Notes under the pieces: generated by a model
The model's input: the letters and a program-made list of their open reading frames with translations, nothing else
Databases searched by the model: none
What the model was told of the DNA's origin: nothing
Shown here: piece by piece, positions 1 through 14,100 of the stretch
How the letters are laid out: the number at the start of each line of letters is the position of its first letter
How positions within the stretch are numbered: position 1 is the stretch's first letter
Made by a program: the position numbers and the translations under genes
Source of the DNA: Cokeromyces recurvatus
Taxonomy: Eukaryota > Mucoromycota > Mucoromycetes > Mucorales > Mucoraceae
Direction of reading: 5' to 3'
Length of the DNA stretch: 64,000 nt
NCBI RefSeq assembly: GCF_025118155.1
Contig: NW_026251406.1
Coordinates: forward strand, 193,501-257,500

Positions 1-1241
1 ATAAAATACTTGATAGTTGATGATTATATATAATGATATTATTTTCATGTTTACTCAAGATAAGATAAACCATGCAGAAAATTAATCTAGCTAAGATACA
101 AATAAACTAAATATTGTTAATTCAACAATATACAAAAAGCAATATTAATTGTTTGAATAAAAGCTTTCTATCATAATTGCTATTGCCCTAACACGATACT
201 ATTCCATTCTTATTAGCAATTATAAGATAGTTTCTATATGTGTCATAAAGGGTATAGCTAAATTACATACTTTATTCAATTAAAGATATATCTTTTCCGG
301 TGGTGCTTATCCCTTTATATATATATATATATATATATATAAAGTGCCCCAAAGTTATGCAATTCCCTAATCCTCACACTGTTTCTCTTCATGCACATTC
401 TATACATCATTACACTACGAATGTAGGATACTCTATCCTACTGTTATTAATTCTGCTCATTATTGGACATAATTGAAAGCTGACTAAGCAATTTATTCAG
501 TGTATCTTTTTAATTATAATCCTATGTAAACTAACTAGGAGTATTTTTAAGCACAAACTTATTAAGTAGATCTAGTAGTAAATATCTGGAGTATTTTCTA
601 GGCATACTACTAATGCAAAAATGGAACAAAAATATTAGCAATATGATACGTTTTGGTGAGTACCCTCATAATGTCGAGAGTGTAGTTTCTTTTTTTTTTA
701 AGATTTTTTTTTCTTTTTTAAGGAGCACATGCCAACTCTATGAATTGTTTGCTCAAGTTTGTAAATTATAAGGTCAAAGAGTATTAAGTTTACTTCAATG
801 ACCGCCAAATATTTGACAAAAATAAGAGTACATAAGATGAAGTCAACTATGGTTCCATTTTGTATATATTTACGCTCGGATCAATTCCGGTAATGAATGT
901 ATATCCTTAATGTAATCAAAATTAGAATGCATAAATAAATACAAAAAGCCATTAAATATCTACTAATTATATTAGGTAATTTAAGGGAATTTGCTACATG
1001 GAAATAAATAAATAAATAAATACATAATAGACATCTTTATATATTATTATAATAACACTGGATAATTTGTAATTCATTATACACATATAAAAATGTATAT
1101 ATTTGCATTTTATATATTATTAAACGTAGTTCTTGATATATGCTTGTCATACGTAAAAAGTACCTAAAGTTTTAATTTCTATTTTTTCTTTTTTTTTTTA
1201 GTTTTTTTCTTTTTTCTTTTTTCTTTTTAGTTTTTAACGTA
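1..1241. other. Gene-free AT-rich region
   Basis: No open reading frame of note and no RNA gene signature on either strand. There is a (TA)n microsatellite at about 314-341 and several T runs close to the following gene; the pyrimidine-rich stretch at 1180-1230 ends in an AG and could be a 5'UTR intron acceptor for the F-box gene, but no matching donor was identified. Confidence 0.6.
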
Positions 1242-2036
1242 ATGGATCTCATATCTTTACCTGATCAGATCCTTATCAAAATTACATCGAAATTAAGCCT
1301 ACAAGATTTACTTTCTTTAGGTGATAGCCATACAAGACTTCGATCCTTTATTTACGAAAGCCCAGAAATCTGGACAAGCAATATTCTTTTCCCTAAAAAT
1401 GATCGAAAAATCACAGATATTTTCATTCAACTTATTATACCACGTATCACTCGACATTACGGTATCCTTTCTCTTCGCATGATTCAACTACCCTCAGTCA
1501 GTTGGAAGGGGTATTTTCTAATTTTTGATCAATTTGCCCATTCTGTTAAACGTATTCATATTGAACTTACTAATACAAAAGTGCTTTGGGACCTTGCTCA
1601 CCATTTAGCTATCTTTGCTGGTTATTTAGTAGTTTTACAGAAGACTAACCAAATACCAATTACATTTAAACAATATTATGCGTTACATGATGAAGAGCGT
1701 TATGCAGCTATTTTAGCCAAGTCTAAATATCTGGGACAACACAGTCTGGAAGCATTGTGTGAAAATCTAGTGAAAAGATATCAGTTAGATGATCCTCCAT
1801 TTGAAAGACTTGAACTTTTTGACTTGAAGTTTGTTTCAGTATTGGAGACATATCATGAAGTGAATAATGCTATTAGGCAAATAAAACTATTATCTCTATT
1901 TTTATCAGGCCATCATCTTCAACTTGACAAGAGAAAGAGAGGAGAGGATCATGGATTAAATAATGAGAGCTATAAATATATAAAACCTGATAAAGAAGAA
2001 GGACAGTTATACCATCATCAGCCACAGCATACATAA
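1242..2036 (+). CDS. F-box protein
   Basis: A single-exon gene of 264 codons starting at the first ATG after a pyrimidine-rich leader. Residues about 2-45 form a recognisable F-box (pattern LISLPDQILIKI..KLSLQDLLSLG, then a WTSN-like turn), the fold that binds SKP1 in SCF ubiquitin ligases. The rest is predicted mixed alpha/beta with no WD40 or clear leucine-rich repeats, so the substrate cannot be named. The C-terminus is basic and acidic low complexity (KRKRGEDHG, DKEEGQ). It is probably a substrate adaptor of an SCF E3 complex; this is inferred only from the F-box. It stands alone, with more than 1 kb of non-coding DNA on either side. Confidence 0.75.
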   Translation: MDLISLPDQILIKITSKLSLQDLLSLGDSHTRLRSFIYESPEIWTSNILFPKNDRKITDIFIQLIIPRITRHYGILSLRMIQLPSVSWKGYFLIFDQFAHSVKRIHIELTNTKVLWDLAHHLAIFAGYLVVLQKTNQIPITFKQYYALHDEERYAAILAKSKYLGQHSLEALCENLVKRYQLDDPPFERLELFDLKFVSVLETYHEVNNAIRQIKLLSLFLSGHHLQLDKRKRGEDHGLNNESYKYIKPDKEEGQLYHHQPQHT

Positions 2037-3507
2037 TTCATACGGCATAACATATCATTAAGTAATTTTTTCTTAAAACATAATAAAATGGTATAGTTAA
2101 TTTTGAATAACTATGTCTTTTCGGAAATGATTTTCCACAGAGATGAAATATGATTTCTTGAAATGATGATTGAGATGGAAGGTATTGATTTTAAATATAA
2201 AGTAAATACTAAGTTAGTTATAATAAGATATGAATAGAAAAACTAGTTAACTCTTAGCATGTAAAAATAACTTTGAAGCCTATACAAAATGTATGTTAAG
2301 GAGTCTAGTAGTAACCAAGCAGAAATCTTGACTTTATTATTCTTTTGATTTGCTATTTTTGTCTTCTTCTATATATCCCAAATTCTTGAATAGTGCCGAA
2401 ATCTTACAGAAATACCTTTCTAGAAGTAAATAGTACAAACAATAGTAATTATTTTGTTAAATACAGTAGTATTTCAATTCCATAAGAGATGTATTTTATC
2501 TTATAAATTCCTCAGCCTTTTTTTTTATTATAATGTAACATCTACTCCTTATGTTGATAAAAAAAGAATGTCATAATAGTCAAGACTTTTAAGAATTCAT
2601 TTCTAATAAGCTTGGATTTATTTATCGTTTATACGAAAGTGACCTGGCTGCTACTCTCGATATATTCGCCATCGTCTGTTTATATAATGAACATAGTACT
2701 GTATCCAGTATTTTTTAGTATTCTTCTATTTTGAAGAATATACATGTATACACATATAATTCAAGAAGATAACAATATAATAAAAAAGATGAATAGTAGC
2801 GCTATATCCTTTTCAAAAATCAATAAATATCACTGCTCAATTATTAGCTAGATTCACTAATACAATGTATTCGGGTAAGTATAAGGTTTTTTTTTTAATT
2901 ATATTGACTATCTATTGAGTTATTTTACTTATTTGTCACTCCATTAAGTTTGCTTTCAAATATAATGTCATTCATTTCATATTTCTTTGATATCTTAAAA
3001 TTTTAAAGTACGACATAATTCTTAAAAAAAGGTGAATGTGCCTTTTTTTTTTTTTATTCTCTACCTGACACGTCACTCAAGAAGCTAATTGGCCAATGGT
3101 AATATGCTAATTATACTTGAGCTCTTCGGTAGTTGTAATTGAATAATAAGATTTAATTTTGGAAACCACCTACTTTTATCTTTGCTATAACAATCCAATT
3201 TATAAACAAAAAGGATTCAGTTCATTTCTATAAGTAATTTCTCTTATTTTGTTAGTATGTTTTTATATATACATGTAACTTTTTTTCTTTTTTTTTTTAC
3301 TAATTTTGTTTAATAGGCCATTTTCATACTCCAATTTTATTTTATTTTTATTTTTGGGTATACTTAATAAACGCGCAAAATTAAGAGATGAACTTAACTT
3401 TTTTCTTAAACAGATTGTTGATTTAATACAAAAGAAACTATAGACAAATTTTCTTAAATAAAAAAAAAATACTCATTTTAACAAAAACAGCATTATAACA
3501 TACAAAA
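2037..3507. other. Intergenic region, nothing recognised
   Basis: About 1.5 kb between the F-box gene and the coatomer gene, both on the plus strand. It holds scattered T runs and no credible ORF. The last 200 bases should contain the coatomer promoter, but no specific site is recognised. Confidence 0.6.
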
Positions 3508-6500
3508 ATGCAGATGCTCACCAAGGTAATTTCTTTTTTCTTTTTTTTTTCAAAAAAAAAAAAAAAAACAATTTCGTTTAATCTCATCATTCGTATTTTG
3601 GGATTAGTTTGAGTCCAAAAGCAATCGTGTTAAAGGCATTGCTTTTCATCCAAAACGTCCTTGGATTTTAGCTTCATTACATAATGGCTGTATTCAGCTT
3701 TGGGATTATCGAATGGGTACCTTACTTGAGCGTTTCGAAGAACATGATGGTAATTACAACAAGCATAATTTAAACATTTATAACTCATTTTACTATTTAT
3801 AGGTCCTGTAAGAGGTATTGCTTTTCATCCTACACAGCCTTTATTTGTCTCTGGTGGTGATGATTATAAAATCAAGGTTTGGAATTATAAAACTCGCCGC
3901 TGTTTATTTACTTTAAACGGTCATCTTGACTACGTTCGTACTGTATTCTTCCATCATGAATTACCTTGGATTATTTCGGCTTCAGATGATCAAACAATTC
4001 GTATTTGGAACTGGCAATCAAGAGCTTGTATTGCTATTTTGACAGGCCATAATCATTATGTGATGTGCGCTCAATTTCATCCAAAGACAGATTTGATTGT
4101 TTCTGCTTCTATGGATCAAACTGTGCGTGTATGGGATATTACAGGTAAACATAATTTAAAAAAAAGGAGTAAATCGTTTTCTAACTCTTCTTAAATTTAG
4201 GTTTACGCAAGAAATCACAAGCTCCTACTTCTATGACAATGGATGATATGGGCCGACCTAGTGCTGGAGGTGATATGTTCGGATTAACAGATGTAATGGT
4301 GAAATATGTATTGGAAGGCCATGATCATGGTGTTAATTGGGCTTCTTTCCATCCTACTCTTCCTTTAATTATTTCTGCTGGTGATGATCGTCAAGTTAAG
4401 CTTTGGAGAATGAATGGTAAACTAAAATAGTGTTATAGTAATTGGAAGTTTATTAATCGTTTTTTATTTTTTTATTTTTTATAGATACAAAGGCTTGGGA
4501 AGTAGATAGTTGCCGTGGTCACTACAATAACGTCTCAAGTGCTATTTTCCATCCACGTCAGGATCTTATTTTATCTGATAGTGAAGACAAAACAATCCGT
4601 GTTTGGGATTTAGCAAAACGTACAGCAGTTGCAACTTTTAGAAGAGATCACGATCGTTTCTGGGTCTTGACATCGCATCCTGAACTTAACCTTTTTGCTG
4701 CAGGCCACGATAGTGGTTTAATTGTCTTTAAGCTTGAACGTGAACGTCCTGCTTTCCAAGTGCATAATAATGAACTCTACTATACAAAGCATAATATTTT
4801 GCATATTCATGATTTCCCTAGTACAGCTGATCAAGAAGTTATGTCAGTTCGCAAGTTAGGTTCGCAATTTGTTGCTCCTCGTACCTTGTCCTATAATCCA
4901 GCTGAAAGGGCTGTCCTTTTAACTAGTCCATATGAAGGTGGTACATATGAACTCTATCGTCTTCCTAAAAACTTAGGCGGTACACTTCAGGAGCCCTCAG
5001 ACGAATCTATGAAAGGCAGCGGTCATGCTGCTCTTTTTATTGCACGTAATCGTTTTGCTGTCTTTGACAAGACAAACCAACTTATTCAAATTCGAGATCT
5101 CTCCAATAAGGAGACTAAATCCTTCAAAACTCCTGGACAAGTTACCGATATTTTTTATGCAGGACCTGGTACACTTTTGATGGCCACTGCTACCTCCGTC
5201 TTTTTGTTTGACATTCAACAGCGTCGTGTTACAGCTGAATTAGCTGTTTCGAATGTCAAGTATGTCTCATGGTCTAATGATATGTCCATGATTGCCCTTC
5301 TTGCCAAACATACAATTACAATTGTAACCAAGGACTTGAAACAAATCAGCCAAATTCACGAAACAATCCGTATTAAGAGTGCAACTTGGGATGAGCTTGG
5401 TGTCTTGATTTATTGTACTTTGAATCATATTAAATACGCTCTTTCACAAGGTGATAATGGCATTATTCGTACCCTTGATCAACCTATTTACTTAACACGC
5501 ATCAAGGGCAAAAAACTCTATGCACTTGATCGTGATGGTAAAGTACGTGAGATTGTAATTGACCCAACCGAATACCGATTCAAGCTTGCACTTGTTAAGA
5601 AGCAATACGAAGAAGTTCTTCACATTATTCGTACTTCTAACTTGGTCGGCCAATCGATTATTGCCTATCTTCAAAAGAAGGGCTACCCTGAAATTGCCTT
5701 GCATTTTGTTCGTGATGATAAAACACGATTTGAACTGGCACTTGAATGTGGCAACTTGGAAGTTGCCTTAGAAACAGCCAAGGCAGTAAATAAGCCAGAC
5801 TATTGGAGTAAATTGGGTGCTGAAGCTCTTCGACATGGTAATTATCGAATTGTTGAGATGGCCTATCAACGTACGAAAAAGATGGATAAATTATCCTTCT
5901 TGTATCTTTTGCAAGGTAATCATGCCAATCTTCGTAAGATGCTAGAAATTGCCCAGCTTCAGAAGGACCCTTTGATGCGATTCCAGAATGCAATCTATTT
6001 GGGCGATATCAAGGAACGTGTTCGCTTGTTGCAGGACGTTGGACAGTCAGGATTAGCATATATGACAGCTAAAACTCATGGTTTGGAGGAGGAAGCAGAG
6101 GCTATTTTGGCAGCAGCAGGAAAGACAGCTGATGAGATACAATTGCCTGAAGTTGAGGATCGTTTACCACCTACTCCCAAACCTGTGATTGAGAGCTTAG
6201 AAGATCCTAACTGGCCTCTCTTAACGGTCTCTAAAAGCTTTTTTGAAGGTGCATTTGTTAAACAACAAGGTACACCTGCATTTACCTTTGATGACCAAAT
6301 TGATAATATTGAGGAAGCTGGCGGTGCTTGGGAAGATGATGATATCGGTTTTGGTGGTAACAAGAATGACGATGTTTTGATTTCAACAACAACAGAATTT
6401 GACAAAGAGGAAGAAGATGATATGAATGAAGGTGGCTGGGATGATGATGATGATATTAAAGCTGAATTGGATGCTGAGATGGGACATGTAGCAGCTAAAG

Positions 6501-7524
6501 AAATGGCTGAATACGTCTTTCCTGATGAAGGTGTTAACGAAACAACTATTTGGTCACAAAATTCAAAGATTGCAGCTGATCATATTGCAGCTGGTTCCTT
6601 TGAAACAGCTATGCAAATCCTTAACAAAGAAAGGGGCATTGTTCAATTTGAACCACTCAAATCTCATTTCATGGCTATCTACCAAGCCAGTCGTATTTCT
6701 CTTGAGGGAGTCGCAAGCAATCCTAGCATTCAATATGGCCTTCGCCGATCTCCTGAGAATTCTAACCCACGTAACGCGTTACCCGTCACCGTTTATAACT
6801 TCCAATCGATCGTTACAACACAATTACAAATGGCATATAGACTCTTCACATCTGGAAAGTTAGTAGCTGCTGCTCAACAATTTAAACAGCTATTACATTC
6901 TGTTTTGTTTACTGTTACTACAAATGAGACTGATGCAAATGAATTATTAATGTTAGTAGATATTTGTCGTGAATATTTGTTAGGTTTAGCAATGGAGCAA
7001 GAACGACGTTCGATTGCAGGTCAAACATCTGAAGACCAAAAGCGAGCTCTTGAATTGGCAGCTTACTTTGCACATTGTCAATTACAAACACCTCATATGC
7101 AATTAGCTTTACGACAAGCTACAAAGCAAGCTTTTAGATGTAAGAATTTCAGAACTGCGTCACAATTTGCTAGTCGATTACTTGAACTTGCGCCACCACG
7201 TACAGTAGCTGAAGAGGTAAAATAAAATATAAACTTTATAATGATGTATGCTTATTTTATTATATTTTAAAAAAAATATATATACATGTATGTATATATG
7301 TATAGGCTCGTAAGATTCAAGCTGTTTGTGATCGTACTATGAATGACGAGATAACATTTGATTATGATCAATATAATCCATTTGATGTATGTGCGGCTAC
7401 ATTCCAACCTATTTATCGTGGATCTCCTAAGGCTGAATGCTGTTATTGTAAAGCATCATATAAACCAGACTATGAAGGCAAGATATGTACTATTTGTGAA
7501 GTTGCAAAGATTCAGAAAAATTAA
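3508..7524 (+). CDS. COP1: Coatomer subunit alpha (COPI)
   Basis: Six exons: 3508-3525, 3608-3749, 3803-4144, 4201-4416, 4485-7216 and 7306-7524, totalling 3669 nt = 1222 aa, essentially the family length (yeast Ret1 about 1201). The N-terminus begins [16 protein letters not shown], followed by WD40 repeats through roughly residue 310 (GIAFHP, IKVWNY, IRIWNW, VRVWDI, VKLWRM, IRVWDL). A middle alpha-solenoid follows, then an acidic linker (about 780-850, many D/E) and the conserved C-terminal domain with a Cys-rich end ([16 protein letters not shown]). It forms the COPI coat with the other coatomer subunits, mediating retrograde Golgi-to-ER transport and recognising dilysine cargo tails through the WD40 propeller. 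All introns are 53-89 nt and GT-AG. Confidence 0.97.
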
Positions 7525-7930
7525 GAAATAAGCTTAATAAAAATATAGTTATATTGTGTAGTTATAATCTTAATTTTAGTATATTAAAAAAAGATCATCT
7601 TTATGTGAAGTATAGTTTGCCAAAGTAGTAAAAAATAAATAAATTATTAACTTTAATGCTACGATATTATATCATATTTAAATATTAGAATTGAAGCGTT
7701 TAATGCTTTTTTCCCCTTAGATCAATTTACTCATTTTTTTTTTTACTTATGTGATAGTCTATTCCTTTTTCTATGACCCAGTTAAAAGTCCTAAAAATAT
7801 CACTAGAATTCCACCACTTTCTTTTTAATTCCAAACTTGTCACAAAAAAATTTATGAACAATTAAAACGCAAAAATAAAATTTTCATTTCTTTTTTTTTT
7901 TTCTTTATCTCTTTTTGATAACAAAAAAAA
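7525..7930. other. Intergenic / HSP70 promoter region
   Basis: 406 bp between the coatomer stop and the Hsp70 start. The last 150 bases are rich in T and C tracts. A GAATTC followed by scattered TTC/GAA triplets near 7809-7830 is only loosely like a heat-shock element, so no regulatory site is claimed. Confidence 0.4.
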
Positions 7931-10250
7931 ATGTCTGAAGGAAAGTCTGGTAAGTCTATAAAACGCTGCTTTCCTTTTATATATGAAGCTAAATATTAAC
8001 AAAAACTTATTATTTCTTTATAGTTGGTATTGATTTGGGTACTACGTAAGTTTTTTTCTTCCTTACAACAACGCGTTTTATTACAAAAATAGAAACAAAA
8101 CAAAACAGAAATCTTAATCTTTTTATTTTCTTTCTTTAGCTACTCTTGTGTCGGTGTCTGGCAAAACGATCGTGTTGAAATTATTGCCAACGACCAAGGT
8201 AACCGTACTACACCTTCTTATGTCGGTTTCACCGATTCTGAACGTCTTATTGGTGATGCTGCTAAGAACCAAGTCGCCATGAACCCTCACAACACCGTTT
8301 TCGATGCTAAGCGTTTGATCGGTCGTCGTTTCAATGATGCTGAAGTTCAAGCTGATATGAAGCACTGGCCCTTCAAGGTCATTGATAAGGACTCTAAGCC
8401 TATCATTCAAGTTGAATATAAGGGTGAAACCAAGACTTTCACTCCTGAAGAAATCTCTTCTATGGTCCTCACTAAGATGAGAGAAACCGCTGAAGCTTAT
8501 TTGGGCACCACCGTTAAGAACGCTGTCATTACCGTTCCTGCCTACTTCAACGACAGTAAGTACAAATAATAATGTGTGTAATATTTAAGAACGGGATGCG
8601 CACATTTAAACGAAAAAATCTATATCTTTTTTTTGGTTTTCTGTGTGCATTTTTTTCTGCGTTCTTTAAAATACGTTAAAAAATTTTTTTTCTTTGGGAA
8701 CTAAACTTCTAACCTATATTTATTTTTTTCTCTCTCTTATGTAAGGTCAACGTCAAGCTACTAAGGATGCTGGTTTGATTGCTGGTATGAATGTTCAACG
8801 TATCATCAACGAACCTACTGCTGCTGCCATTGCTTATGGTTTGGATAAGAAGGTTGAAGGTGAACGTAACGTCCTTATTTTCGATTTGGGTGGTGGTACC
8901 TTCGATGTTTCCCTCTTGACCATTGAAGATGGTATCTTCGAAGTCAAGGCCACTGCTGGTGATACTCACTTGGGTGGTGAAGATTTTGATAACCGTCTCG
9001 TTTCTCACTTCATGCAAGAATTCAAGCGTAAGTTCAAGAAGGATATCTCTGGTAACGCTCGTGCTGTTCGTCGTCTCCGTACTGCTTGTGAACGTGCTAA
9101 GCGTACCTTGTCTTCTGCTGCTCAAACCACCATCGAAATTGACTCCCTCTTCGAAGGTGTTGATTTCTACACTTCTTTGACTCGTGCCCGTTTCGAAGAA
9201 TTGAACCAAGATCTCTTCCGTAACACTATGGAACCCGTCGAAAAGGTTCTCCGTGACTCCAAGATTGACAAGTCCCAAGTCCACGATATTGTCCTTGTTG
9301 GTGGTTCTACCCGTATCCCTAAGGTTCAAAAGTTGGTTTCTGACTTCTTCAATGGTAAGGAACCCAACAAGTCTATCAACCCTGATGAAGCTGTTGCTTA
9401 TGGTGCTGCTGTTCAAGCTGCCATTCTTTCCGGTGATACCTCCGAAAAGACCCAAGACTTGCTTCTTTTGGATGTTGCCCCTCTTTCCCTCGGTATTGAA
9501 ACCGCTGGTGGTGTCATGACTGCTCTTATCAAGCGTAACACTACCGTTCCCACCAAGAAGTCTGAAATCTTCTCCACCTATGCTGATAACCAACCTGGTG
9601 TCCTCATTCAAGTCTTTGAAGGTGAACGTGCCCGTACCAAGGATAACAACTTGCTTGGTAAGTTCGAATTGACCGGTATTCCTCCTGCTCCTCGTGGTGT
9701 TCCTCAAATCGAAGTCACTTTCGATGTCGATGCTAACGGTATCTTGAACGTCTCTGCTCTCGACAAGACCACTGGTAAGTCCAACAAGATCACCATCACC
9801 AACGATAAGGGTCGTCTTTCCAAGGAAGATATTGAACGTATGGTTAACGAAGCCGAGAAGTACAAGGCTGAAGATGAAGCCGCCGCTGCTCGTATTCAAG
9901 CCAAGAACGGTTTGGAATCCTATGCTTATAACCTCCGTAACACCCTTCAAGATGAGAAGGTTGGCGGTGCCCTTGGTGAAGAAGATAAGAACAAGTTGAA
10001 TGCTGCTGTTGATGAAGCTATCAAGTGGCTCGATGACTCTCAAGAAGCTTCCAAGGAAGAATATGAATCTAAGCAAAAGGAATTGGAAGAAGTTGCTAAC
10101 CCCATCATGATGAAGTTCTATCAACAACAACAAGGTGGTGCTGCTGGTGCCGCTCCCGGTGGTTTCCCTGCTGGTGCTGCTCCTGGTGGTTTCCCTGCCG
10201 GTGGTAACACTGCTGAAACTGACGGTCCTTCCATCGAAGAAGTTGATTAA
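7931..10250 (+). CDS. SSA1: Cytosolic Hsp70 chaperone
   Basis: Four exons: 7931-7949, 8024-8045, 8140-8555 and 8746-10250, giving 1962 nt = 653 aa, normal for a cytosolic Hsp70. Visible signatures are the phosphate loop [33 protein letters not shown], the substrate-binding stretch around [15 protein letters not shown], and a C-terminal GGFPAGAAP repeat ending in EEVD, the TPR-cochaperone docking tail that marks cytosolic members. The ATPase domain covers about residues 1-385, the substrate domain 390-510 and the lid to the end. Codon use is strongly biased to C-ending and preferred codons (AAG, ACC, GGT, CGT) compared with its neighbours, as expected for very high expression. The second exon is only 22 nt. 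The last acceptor is a GTAAG-type AG. Confidence 0.98.
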
Positions 10251-10946
10251 ATTGCGTCATCACATGGAGTTTTTTTTTCTTAGACTTTTTTAATATTTGA
10301 GAGGCTTTTATTATTATATATACAAATATAGATATCGTTATACATCTTGTAAAAAAAAAAACATAGAATTGTTCCTTTATTTTGTTTCATGTAAAATAAA
10401 ATATAGAATTCTTAGTTTTGTCATACTGTATATTTCCCTATAACTTTATCTAATCATTTATTTATTTATTTCTGCCTAGCTAGCTAGTTGTATATATCCT
10501 CTCTTACATACAGGAAATTGCTTTTATGCATCGACGTATATTTACATTTTTCAAAGAATTAATATCAGCAAGCAAAAAGAAAAAAATAAAATAAAACAAA
10601 GCAAGACACTATGTTGTATTACTTTACAACAGATAGTACCAATATGCAAGTATAATATAAAGAAGCATGAATTATATAGGAAATTAGTTTATATACTAAA
10701 ACACTTGCATGATTTATAGTTGCATATTTTATCTGTATAAAGGATAAAGGTATATTCATATATGTATATATTTTTTTTTGATGACTTCCTTAACTTTTCT
10801 GACTGGAACATGCAATTTTCTTCGTATATTTCCAGAGAAAACAGCAATAATTCTCTAAATTGCTAGATTCAAGATAGTTCTTGGAGAAAGTAAAAATACC
10901 CATCTTTACCATTCTCATCCTCATTTATGGAAAAGCTTATTGTTGT

Positions 10947-10989
<43 letters not shown>

Positions 10990-11143
10990 GTTAAAAATAA
11001 AGTTTCCCTTCCCCTCTTTTTTTTTTTATGTTTCCAATAAAATTCTGTGTTTAATTTTATATGAAGCAACATATTTTTTATGCTCTTTTTTTTTATATAT
11101 ACATATTTGTATATTTATTATCTGTAATTATTTGCATATATAA
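10251..11143. other. Intergenic region with A36 tract
   Basis: About 890 bp of AT-rich DNA downstream of Hsp70. It contains a pure A run of 36 at 10951-10986 and short TATATA stretches. No coding signal was seen. Confidence 0.6.
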
Positions 11144-14100
11144 ATGACCGACTTTAATATTCAGTTAGATGACAGCATGTCGCAGAGTGATTATATTACC
11201 CAACCTAATGCAGTGCTTATTATTATTGACCTGACACAACAACCAGCAGAAATACAAGATGGTCTTTCGAAACTAATGACTTACGCACCACATAACAATC
11301 TGGTGAGTGAAAACGATATGGGAGATGATTACTCTAGTGAATTTCGTTGGCATCTTCAGTAAAAGTATCTTCCAATGCACTCTCTCATTATGACTAAATA
11401 TTGATATACTAAATATATATATATATATATGTATATACATATATGTATATGCATATATACTATTGATAAATAGATTTATTTATGATAATACGTTACGTGA
11501 AGGTGAATATAGCTCTATGAGCAATTATAACAATTACCTGGAAATGGGCTCTGCTACAGGAGATAAATTTGAAATTCAGATTCGATATCACAGAAAAATT
11601 GATGGTACTATAATAAAAAAAAAAGTATTTATGTAATATAACGCCAAGGTCATTTATACATACATATATACAGCTTTTAGAGGATTAGGTAGAATTTTGG
11701 GTAGTGCAAGAGATTATATGGTTTTAACAGGTATTCATGGTGAATTAGTCAATTTTATGGAAAAGGCACAGTTTGATACTCAAGGGTAAGCATATTAAAA
11801 TGTTTATCTTTTAATTTTGTTTATAAACATAAAACTATTTTACGTATAGTGTGATGATTGACTGTAGTAGAGGAGGTGTCTTACGTTTAAAAACAGTGTA
11901 TTTCTTATTGAACAATATGGCACTTATGGGCTTAAACATGTTACAACTTTACACAGAAGATACTTATGAAATTGAAGGTGAACCTTTATTTGGTTATCTT
12001 CGAGGTAAATTTACAGCACAGGAACTATCTTTAATTGACGATTATGCATTTGATCTGTAAGTGGAAAAAAAAAAAGAAAAAATAATTGATCTTTCTATAG
12101 CTATTATATTAACTCTAACTTATACATATATATGTCTGTATGTATATAGCGGCATTGAGGTTATACCTTGTATTCAAACATTGGGTCATATGGGTCAAGT
12201 ATTACAATGGCAACACTATGCTTACTTACGTGATAATATGGAAGTACTATTACCAGAGTCAGAAGCGACATATGAATTCATTGAAAAGATGATTCGAGCT
12301 ATTAGTCGGCCTTTTCGGTCTAAACGTATTCATATCGGTATGGATGAAGCTCATGGAGTGGGAGAAGGAAGGTATCAACAGATTTATGGATATGGTAAAG
12401 ATTCAACGCAGATATTTCTTGAACATCTTCAAAAGGTGAATGAAATATGTCAAAGGAATGATTTAGAGCCAATGATATGGTCGGACAGTAAGAGATACTT
12501 AAAGTTGGGTATACATATAAAAAAAACTAACCAGCTAACTTCTGTTTTGTTCATTTATATACATATATATGCGCGTAGTGCTGTTTTGTTTAGGTTTGTT
12601 CTATATAAATATAAAAAATGGAGTGAAGTAAATTCATGTTTTTATCAAATATAGCTGTAAAGAATAATTCATTGTTAGGTTATTATGATGAATCCAATAA
12701 CCCAGCAACACAGGAATTAGTGGTTAATAGTTTACCTCAAAATATAAAATTAATCTTTTGGGATTATTACCATACAACATCTGATATATATTTACAAAAG
12801 ATTCAACAGCATCGACAAATGGGATGTCAAGATCCATGGGTAGCAAGTAAAGCATATTATATATATATATATATATATATATCGACTATCACAGTTACTG
12901 ATATTACTATTCTATTATATATAGCTTCTGCATGGACTTGGACTCGCTTTTGGACAGCATTACCATTTACCTATGAAGCAGTTAAAGCTAGTATCGTAGC
13001 TTCAAAGAATAAAAATGAAGGGGTTCGAAATACATTCATTACTACTTGGGGAGATGAAGGCAATGAGTGTGATTTGTAAATATGTTTATATAACTATTTT
13101 TCCATAGTCCATGCATATGCATATTAAACTTCTGTATTTAGGCTCTCTTCTTTACCTGCTTTATTTTATTTTGCACAGCATGGCTATACTGAATTTGAAG
13201 AAGTAGATATTCAATTATTGAAAAGAAATTTTGGTATAAACAAAAAAAAAAAAAAAAAAAAAAAAGAAAAGAATAGATATAATCTATCTTTAGATACCTT
13301 TGGTTAATTATATCAATTATATAGAGGCTATTTGTGGTGCCAGTTTTGATGATTGGACATTAGCTTCAAAGGTAAGAAAAAGGAGAAAGTAAATATGAAT
13401 TAGCTTTCATCTTATTATTTATAGATTGATGATATACCTGAAAGAATACCAATTACGCCAAGATCTAACTTTGCAAATAACATGAGCAAATGGTTACTAT
13501 GGGAAGGTAACTTGCAAAGGAAAATAAATGTAATAACATATTGATATATATACATATATACTAAACTAAATAATATAATGTAGATCCATTTTTAAGCTTC
13601 TTATCACCACAATATATAGATGAAGACCTTGAAAACCATTATGCAAGCATTGAACAATACCTATCCAAAGCAACTTCTAAAGAAAAGACCATATTTAATT
13701 TTCCATTGAATGAACGACTTGAATTTCCACGACGTATTGCTAAAGTGTTATCACTAAAATGTCACTTTAGAAAGCATTGTGTAGCTGCCTACAAGGCCAA
13801 AGATTATCATACCCTTTTGGCCCTAGCCCATGGAAGACTAACTGCTTTACGTCAAGAAGTTGATGCGTTGTGGAGATGTCACCGAGCTATGTGGATGAAG
13901 ACATTTAAACCATTTGGATGGGAAATAGTTGAGAACCGATATGGTGGACTAAGAGCACGATTAGAAACTATGTTTGATCAAATCGTAGCCCATGTAGAAT
14001 ATAAAATGAAAAAACAAAAGATGCAATTAAGGGGCAATATTTTAAAAGACGATAAAGAAGAAGAAGATGATGATGATATACATGAGAGAATACCTGAGTT

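Noticed and set aside
7809..7835. Possible heat-shock element before Hsp70
   Set aside because: GAATTC and nearby TTC triplets lack the 5-bp phasing of nGAAn units, so no site is claimed.
8709..10133. 474-codon open frame on the minus strand opposite Hsp70
   Set aside because: It is an antisense shadow produced by the strong codon bias of Hsp70; it has no recognisable domain, while the plus strand is unmistakable.
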